This document shows, one piece after another, positions 7,359 through 10,395 of a DNA stretch of 10,395 nt; position 1 is the stretch's first letter, and every line of letters begins with the position of its first letter. The DNA lies in assembly GCA_947598345.1 (NCBI GenBank), contig CANQFF010000035.1:1-10395 (forward strand), written 5' to 3'. A program made the translations under genes and the position numbers. Under the pieces are notes generated by a model, which made no database searches, was not told where the DNA came from, and saw only the letters and a program-made list of their open reading frames with translations. The DNA comes from an uncultured Bacilli bacterium. Its GTDB lineage: Bacteria; Bacillota_I; Bacilli_A; RF39; UBA660.

Positions 7359-7388
7359 ATTATAAAAGCAATCATGAACAAAAGTCAA
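7359..7388 (-). promoter_or_regulatory. Promoter of the SPFH gene
   Basis: On the minus strand TTGACT (7388-7383) and TATAAT (7364-7359) are separated by 18 nt. The start point would be near 7352, giving a leader of about 34 nt. A second TATAAT lies at 7348-7343 without a good -35. The -35 hexamer is inside the 34-bp sequence that recurs in split form upstream of comN. Confidence 0.72.
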
Positions 7389-7409
7389 AATTTTAATTGA
7401 TTTGCAGTT
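7376..7409. repeat. 34-bp dispersed sequence, intact copy
   Basis: This stretch, beginning GAACAAAAGTCAAAAT on the plus strand and ending TTGCAGTT, matches two separated segments near the right edge: 7376-7391 equals 10200-10215 exactly, and 7384-7409 equals 10322-10347 with one mismatch (T7401 against C10339). The two matches overlap by the 8 bp GTCAAAAT. The copy lies between the secDF terminator and the SPFH gene and contains the SPFH -35 box. No further copy was noticed in the window. Confidence 0.8.
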
Positions 7410-7455
7410 TTGATAAGATAATTACATCATATGAGCAAATTTTATAAAGAAATAT

Positions 7456-7485
7456 AAAAAAGCGAGTTATTATTCACAAACTCGC
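7456..7485 (-). terminator. Intrinsic terminator after secDF
   Basis: On the minus strand GCGAGTT (7485-7479) pairs perfectly with AACTCGC (7468-7462) around a 10-nt loop, followed by six T (7461-7456). It begins about 20 nt after the secDF stop codon. Confidence 0.92.
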
Positions 7486-7504
7486 AATCAAATTATAATA
7501 ATTT

Positions 7505-9853
7505 CTAGCAATTTATTCCTTTTACTTGTAATTCTTCTTTTTCTTTTTTATCATCATCATACCAATGTTTATTTGGATTACGACCTATATTTCTTTTTTC
7601 AAAGAACATCCAAATCTGACTTGATATAAATAAACTTGAAAAAGTTCCAACTAATAAACCAATAAGTAATGCAATATTGAAATTTAAAATTTCGTATGAA
7701 CCTATAAAAATTAAACATAACACTGGAAGAATTGTTGTTAATGTCGTAATTATACATCTTTTTACAGTTTGTCTCAAACTTACATTAACTACTTCTACTA
7801 ATTCCTCTTTTTTCTTTATCTTATCTTTATACATTTTTGATTTATTCTCTCTTATTCTATCAAATATTACTATTGTATTATTTATAGAATATCCAATTAT
7901 TGATAATATAGCAGCTATAAACATACTATTTACTTCTAATCTAAATAAACTAAATATTATAAGAACCATTACACTATCGTGAACTAAAGCTAGTATTGCA
8001 CTTATTCCATAACTAAATTTAAATCTTATAGTTATATAAATAACCATACCTATGCAAGCATATATTAAAGCTTTAATAGCATTATTTGTTATATCTTTCT
8101 TTACTTGATTAGATATTGCTCCAACACTAGTAGTAGCATCGTATTTACTATTAAAATAGTCCTCTACCTTATTTGTTTCAGAATTATCTAAAACATTACC
8201 TACTGTAACATATACCCTTTTACTATCAATTTGTTCTATACTGTCGATATCATAATTTAATTCATTGATATCTTTTTCTACATCAGAAGCACTTAGTTTA
8301 TTGTCAGAATTTATCTCTATTGTAGATCCACCTTTAAAATCTATTCCAAGATTTAATCCATCGTTATATATATACATAGAGCCAAATACAATTATAAGAC
8401 CAACTACTATAAATATAATTTTTCTAGGTTTAACAAAATCGAATTTACTTTCTTTACTATTTTGTTTATACCCTATAAATGCTTTTGTATGATTTTCAAA
8501 TTTATCACTATTTACAAACAATTTAATAATAAATCTGTTTAGATATACCATAACTATGAAAGTTACTACTATACTTATAATTAACATAGTTGCAAAACCT
8601 TTTACATTACTCTGCCCAAAAATAAATAATATTATAGCAGCTATAAGTGTAGTTATATTAGCATCTAATATAGATATAAATGATTCCTTACTTCCATCCC
8701 TGTATGCAGTTCTTAAACTAACTTTTCTTCTCAACTCTTCTTTAATTCTAGCAAAACTTATTACTGCAGAATCTACTGCCATACCTATACCAATTACTAA
8801 GGCTGCAATTCCTTGAAGTGATAATCTTCCTTCAACTAAATTGAAAATTAATAAAGTTAGGAAAGTATAAGCTAACATACTTACACTAGCAATAATACCA
8901 CTTACTCTATATAAAACTATCAAAACTAAAATTATTAAACCTATTCCAAGTACACCAGCAGTAAATGTTTTTTGTAAAGAATTTTCTCCAAAAGATGCTG
9001 AAACAGTTTTAGATGATATTTCTGTTAATTTAGTTGGCATACTTCCACTGTTTATCAAATCAACTAAACTTTGAGCTTCTTTATTAGTAAAATCTCCTTC
9101 TATTATAACATCACTTGCAAAACCTTGAGATACACCTGCAACAGATAAGCAATTTGATCTTTCTAAATCTCCACAGCTATAAAACACATCTTCCAGTTTT
9201 GTTTCACCAGTTTCCTCATCTACTACTTCTTCTTTTAACCTATAACCATAGCCTTGAAATTCGGTTGATGATGTAGAAGTTTCAATTTTCATATTATCCT
9301 CATAATCTAACCATATTACAATCATATTATCAGACATTTCGCTTACTTTTTTTGTCTGTTTAAAGAATTCATCTTTATCTTTAATGGCTAAAGATATATA
9401 GTAACCTTTTTCAGCACTGAAACCTACGCTAGCTTTACCACTTTCTAAAACACTACTATCCATAAGTAACTCACCAGATAATGTTCTAAATGTTAAAGCA
9501 GCCGTCGTGCTGATAGTTTTTCTAGCTTCTTCAACTGTATCTATACCAGCCATAATTACTCGAATATTATTTCCTTCTATAGATATTTCAGGTTCACTAA
9601 CACCTAATGAATTTATACGCTTATTTATAATTCTATAAGTGCTTGTTACCATATCAGGTGTAACTTCTTTTCCATCAATACTATCGACTTGATATAAAAC
9701 TTCAAAACCGCCCTGCAAATCTAGTCCATATTTTAAATTTTTAATATCAAAATACAAACCTAAAATTGATACTATTAGTATTATACCCATCACTATTACA
9801 GATTTACCTAAACTTGTTTTTTTATTGTTCTTCTTTTTTGACATTACCATCAT
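7505..9853 (-). CDS. secDF: Fused protein translocase subunit SecDF
   Basis: SecDF uses the proton gradient to help SecYEG-SecA release exported proteins. The 782-residue product is a SecD-SecF fusion with 12 expected membrane segments. SecD half: first helix at about residues 18-36, YGLDLQGG at 42-49, a large external domain to about 290 with two cysteines (C227, C235), and GIGMAVDSAV at 355-364 with D361. SecF half: helix at about 478-495, LGIDFKGGS at 502-510, and GYSINNTIVIFDRIREN at 654-670 with D665; R699 in VKRC is the likely partner arginine. The three residues thought to form the proton path are thus present. The tail is charged and cytoplasmic. Starts ATG 9853, ATG 9850 and ATG 9844 are all in frame and none has a clear ribosome site; ATG 9844 (MSKKKN) is also plausible. 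It overlaps comN, so translation is coupled, and ends at a strong terminator. Confidence 0.96.
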   Translation of the reverse strand: MMVMSKKKNNKKTSLGKSVIVMGIILIVSILGLYFDIKNLKYGLDLQGGFEVLYQVDSIDGKEVTPDMVTSTYRIINKRINSLGVSEPEISIEGNNIRVIMAGIDTVEEARKTISTTAALTFRTLSGELLMDSSVLESGKASVGFSAEKGYYISLAIKDKDEFFKQTKKVSEMSDNMIVIWLDYEDNMKIETSTSSTEFQGYGYRLKEEVVDEETGETKLEDVFYSCGDLERSNCLSVAGVSQGFASDVIIEGDFTNKEAQSLVDLINSGSMPTKLTEISSKTVSASFGENSLQKTFTAGVLGIGLIILVLIVLYRVSGIIASVSMLAYTFLTLLIFNLVEGRLSLQGIAALVIGIGMAVDSAVISFARIKEELRRKVSLRTAYRDGSKESFISILDANITTLIAAIILFIFGQSNVKGFATMLIISIVVTFIVMVYLNRFIIKLFVNSDKFENHTKAFIGYKQNSKESKFDFVKPRKIIFIVVGLIIVFGSMYIYNDGLNLGIDFKGGSTIEINSDNKLSASDVEKDINELNYDIDSIEQIDSKRVYVTVGNVLDNSETNKVEDYFNSKYDATTSVGAISNQVKKDITNNAIKALIYACIGMVIYITIRFKFSYGISAILALVHDSVMVLIIFSLFRLEVNSMFIAAILSIIGYSINNTIVIFDRIRENKSKMYKDKIKKKEELVEVVNVSLRQTVKRCIITTLTTILPVLCLIFIGSYEILNFNIALLIGLLVGTFSSLFISSQIWMFFEKRNIGRNPNKHWYDDDKKEKEELQVKGINC

Positions 9854-10133
9854 CCCATTTCATATTTTCCAAATTTGGTTTAACTACTTTTTTTCTTATT
9901 TCATTTTTTACATATTCATCTATTTCATTATCATCTAAATTTAAAATATCATCTACCATTTGATATAAAAGTAAATTATTTGCTTTAGACCATTTTGTAA
10001 CCTTTAAATAATTCCAAATATCATCTTTTTTTATATAATCCAAATCATTTCTTTTTAAATCATTTATTTTAGTGTTGAGTGCAGGTGTAAGTCTTTTATA
10101 TAATTCTTTAACATCATTAAATTCTATATCCAT
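9822..10133 (-). CDS. ComN-like post-transcriptional regulator family protein
   Basis: This 103-residue helical protein resembles the post-transcriptional regulator family (Pfam PF13797) whose Bacillus subtilis member ComN (YrzD) acts on comE mRNA. Seen features: VKELYKRLTPALNTKINDL at residues 8-26, the DDIWNYLKVTKW block at about 37-48 where the family has its conserved tryptophan motif, and LLYQMVDDILNL at 55-66 with the tail DEYVKNEI. The position immediately before secDF is the same as in Bacillus and is the strongest support. It has a GGAGGT ribosome site 3 nt before the ATG and overlaps secDF by 32 nt (or 23 if secDF starts at 9844), so the two are one operon. No competence genes are present in this window, so its target here is unknown; I leave the symbol empty for that reason. 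Confidence 0.8.
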   Translation of the reverse strand: MDIEFNDVKELYKRLTPALNTKINDLKRNDLDYIKKDDIWNYLKVTKWSKANNLLLYQMVDDILNLDDNEIDEYVKNEIRKKVVKPNLENMKWDDGNVKKEEQ

Positions 10134-10161
10134 AATACCTCCATAGCTCTTGATATAAATA

Positions 10162-10190
10162 ATTATATATTAAATTTAATTTTTTTTAAA
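10162..10190 (-). promoter_or_regulatory. Candidate promoter of the comN-secDF operon
   Basis: On the minus strand TATAAT (10167-10162) lies 17 nt after a moderate -35 TTTAAA (10190-10185). Transcription would begin near 10155, about 22 nt before the comN ATG. An alternative -35 TTGACT at 10212-10207, in the split repeat, has only a weak TAAAAA 18 nt downstream. If that upstream promoter or the region further right were used, the hairpins at 10208-10305 would be upstream or leader sequence. Confidence 0.45.
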
Positions 10191-10199
10191 GTAATTTTA

Positions 10200-10215
10200 G
10201 AACAAAAGTCAAAAT
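10200..10215. repeat. Fragment of the 34-bp sequence, first part
   Basis: GAACAAAAGTCAAAAT is identical to 7376-7391. Its last 8 bp, GTCAAAAT, recur at 10322-10329, where the rest of the 34-bp sequence continues. The segment between, 10216-10321, is absent from the intact copy. Confidence 0.75.
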
Positions 10216-10225
10216 AAATTTTGAC
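10200..10225 (-). terminator. Possible weak minus-strand terminator hairpin
   Basis: GTCAAAATAAATTTTGAC (10208-10225) is a perfect inverted repeat with 8-bp arms and a 2-nt centre. On the minus strand it is followed by TTTTGTTC. The stem is AT-rich, so termination would be weak; it may instead be an operator-like palindrome. Confidence 0.4.
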
Positions 10226-10321
10226 CTAAATGCCATCACTGGCATTTTTTTCTACTTCATAAAGACTTAGTCTTCCCATAGACCAATTTCGGATAGTTGC
10301 TACCCTATTATATTTTTTTTC
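10216..10321 (-). ncRNA. Candidate structured RNA segment upstream of comN-secDF
   Basis: Read on the minus strand this 106-bp stretch forms two adjacent hairpins. The first is GGGTAG-CAA-CTATCC (10305-10291, 6 bp with one G-U). The second is TTGGTCT-ATGGGA-AGACTAA (10286-10267, 7 bp with one G-U). An 8-bp hairpin (10247-10228) follows. On the plus strand both G-U pairs become A-C mismatches, so the fold favours a minus-strand RNA. The AGACTAA arm can also pair downstream as AAGAC-TAA-GTCTT (10274-10262), so two exclusive folds exist. TATAAT at 10312-10307 has no properly spaced -35. It matches no riboswitch class I know. It could be a leader element, a small RNA or a non-coding insertion. 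Confidence 0.4.
10228..10251 (+). terminator. Plus-strand terminator-like hairpin
   Basis: AAATGCCATCACTGGCATTT (10228-10247) is an 8-bp stem with a 4-nt loop, followed in the plus direction by a run reaching seven T (10245-10251). On the minus strand the T-tract is only three bases. No plus-strand gene ends here in the window, so either an unseen short transcript is terminated or the hairpin serves as a structural element of a minus-strand RNA. Confidence 0.5.
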
Positions 10322-10347
10322 GTCAAAATTTTAATTGACTTGCAGTT
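10322..10347. repeat. Fragment of the 34-bp sequence, second part
   Basis: This stretch begins GTCAAAAT and matches 7384-7409 at 25 of 26 positions. It lies 106 bp to the right of the first fragment at 10200-10215; joining the two at the shared 8 bp restores the intact form seen at 7376-7409 with a single mismatch. It also overlaps the hairpin GACTTG-CAGTTC-CAAGTC at 10337-10354. Confidence 0.75.
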
Positions 10348-10395
10348 CCAAGTCTTTCTTCATATATAGTTTTAACCCTTCAAACATTATATTTA
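10331..10395 (-). CDS. Possible C-terminal end of an upstream minus-strand gene
   Basis: A minus-strand frame is open from the right edge to a TAA at 10333-10331 and would end ...NIMFEGLKLYMKKDLELQVN. It is somewhat richer in G+C and in charged codons than the surrounding intergenic DNA. Only about 20 codons are visible, and such an open run could occur by chance. The hairpin GACTTG/CAAGTC at 10354-10337 overlaps its last codons. No family can be assigned from this fragment. Confidence 0.3.
   Translation of the reverse strand, partial: NIMFEGLKLYMKKDLELQVN

Noticed and set aside
7389..7440. C-terminal codons (KLQIN, stop) at the intact repeat, by analogy with ELQVN at the right edge
   Set aside because: The frame upstream runs back through the secDF terminator without a start codon, so this is not coding.
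7677..8816. Plus-strand open frames opposite secDF
   Set aside because: They are hydrophobic shadows of the membrane segments of SecDF, without ribosome sites or recognisable motifs.
9766..9963. Plus-strand open frame across the comN/secDF junction
   Set aside because: It lies opposite two supported, overlapping genes and shows no start signal.
10208..10225. CtsR-type heat-shock operator
   Set aside because: The family site is a direct repeat of GGTCAAA with 3-nt spacing; here GTCAAAAT is arranged as an inverted repeat.
7376..10347. CRISPR repeats or a tracrRNA based on the 34-bp sequence
   Set aside because: Only one intact and one split copy exist, about 2.8 kb apart, with no spacer array and no cas gene in the window.

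Overview
The window is about three-quarters A+T and carries genes with the look of a very AT-rich member of the Bacillota (Firmicutes). Evidence includes strong AGGAGG-type ribosome sites, a T-box type leader, the dnaG-rpoD-trmK order, a fused SecDF and a ComN-like protein just upstream of it. TGA serves as a stop codon (dnaG and the SPFH gene end in TGA), so this is not the Mycoplasma code. An uncultured gut Bacilli lineage of the RF39 type, or a very AT-rich Clostridia, would fit; this placement is inference.

Layout. Positions 1-234: a minus-strand consensus promoter and the first ~200 nt of a T-box-like leader whose gene lies off the left edge. Positions 262-4729 (all minus): uvsE (UV endonuclease), dnaG (primase), rpoD (housekeeping sigma) and trmK (tRNA m1A22 methyltransferase), with dnaG/rpoD and rpoD/trmK overlapping and a weak terminator after trmK. 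Positions 4769-5305: the only plus-strand gene, a five-segment membrane protein of the DUF6512 type, facing a bidirectional terminator. Positions 5336-6336: a translationally coupled pair, an unrecognised 137-residue protein followed by a class I glutamine amidotransferase-like (peptidase C26) hydrolase. Positions 6398-7318: an SPFH/Band-7 protein with a C-terminal zinc ribbon. Positions 7505-10133: comN-like gene overlapping secDF, closed by a strong terminator. Positions 10134-10395: no complete gene, but hairpins, a candidate structured RNA, repeat fragments and perhaps the last codons of an upstream gene.

The core genes serve replication initiation, transcription, tRNA modification and Sec-dependent export. 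UvsE adds repair. The least explained parts are the 137-residue/C26 pair and the right-hand intergenic region. There, a 34-bp sequence seen intact at 7376-7409 appears to be split by a 106-bp segment flanked by an 8-bp direct repeat. That segment can fold on the minus strand into two hairpins that each depend on a G-U pair. No CRISPR array, transposase, rRNA or tRNA gene was seen.
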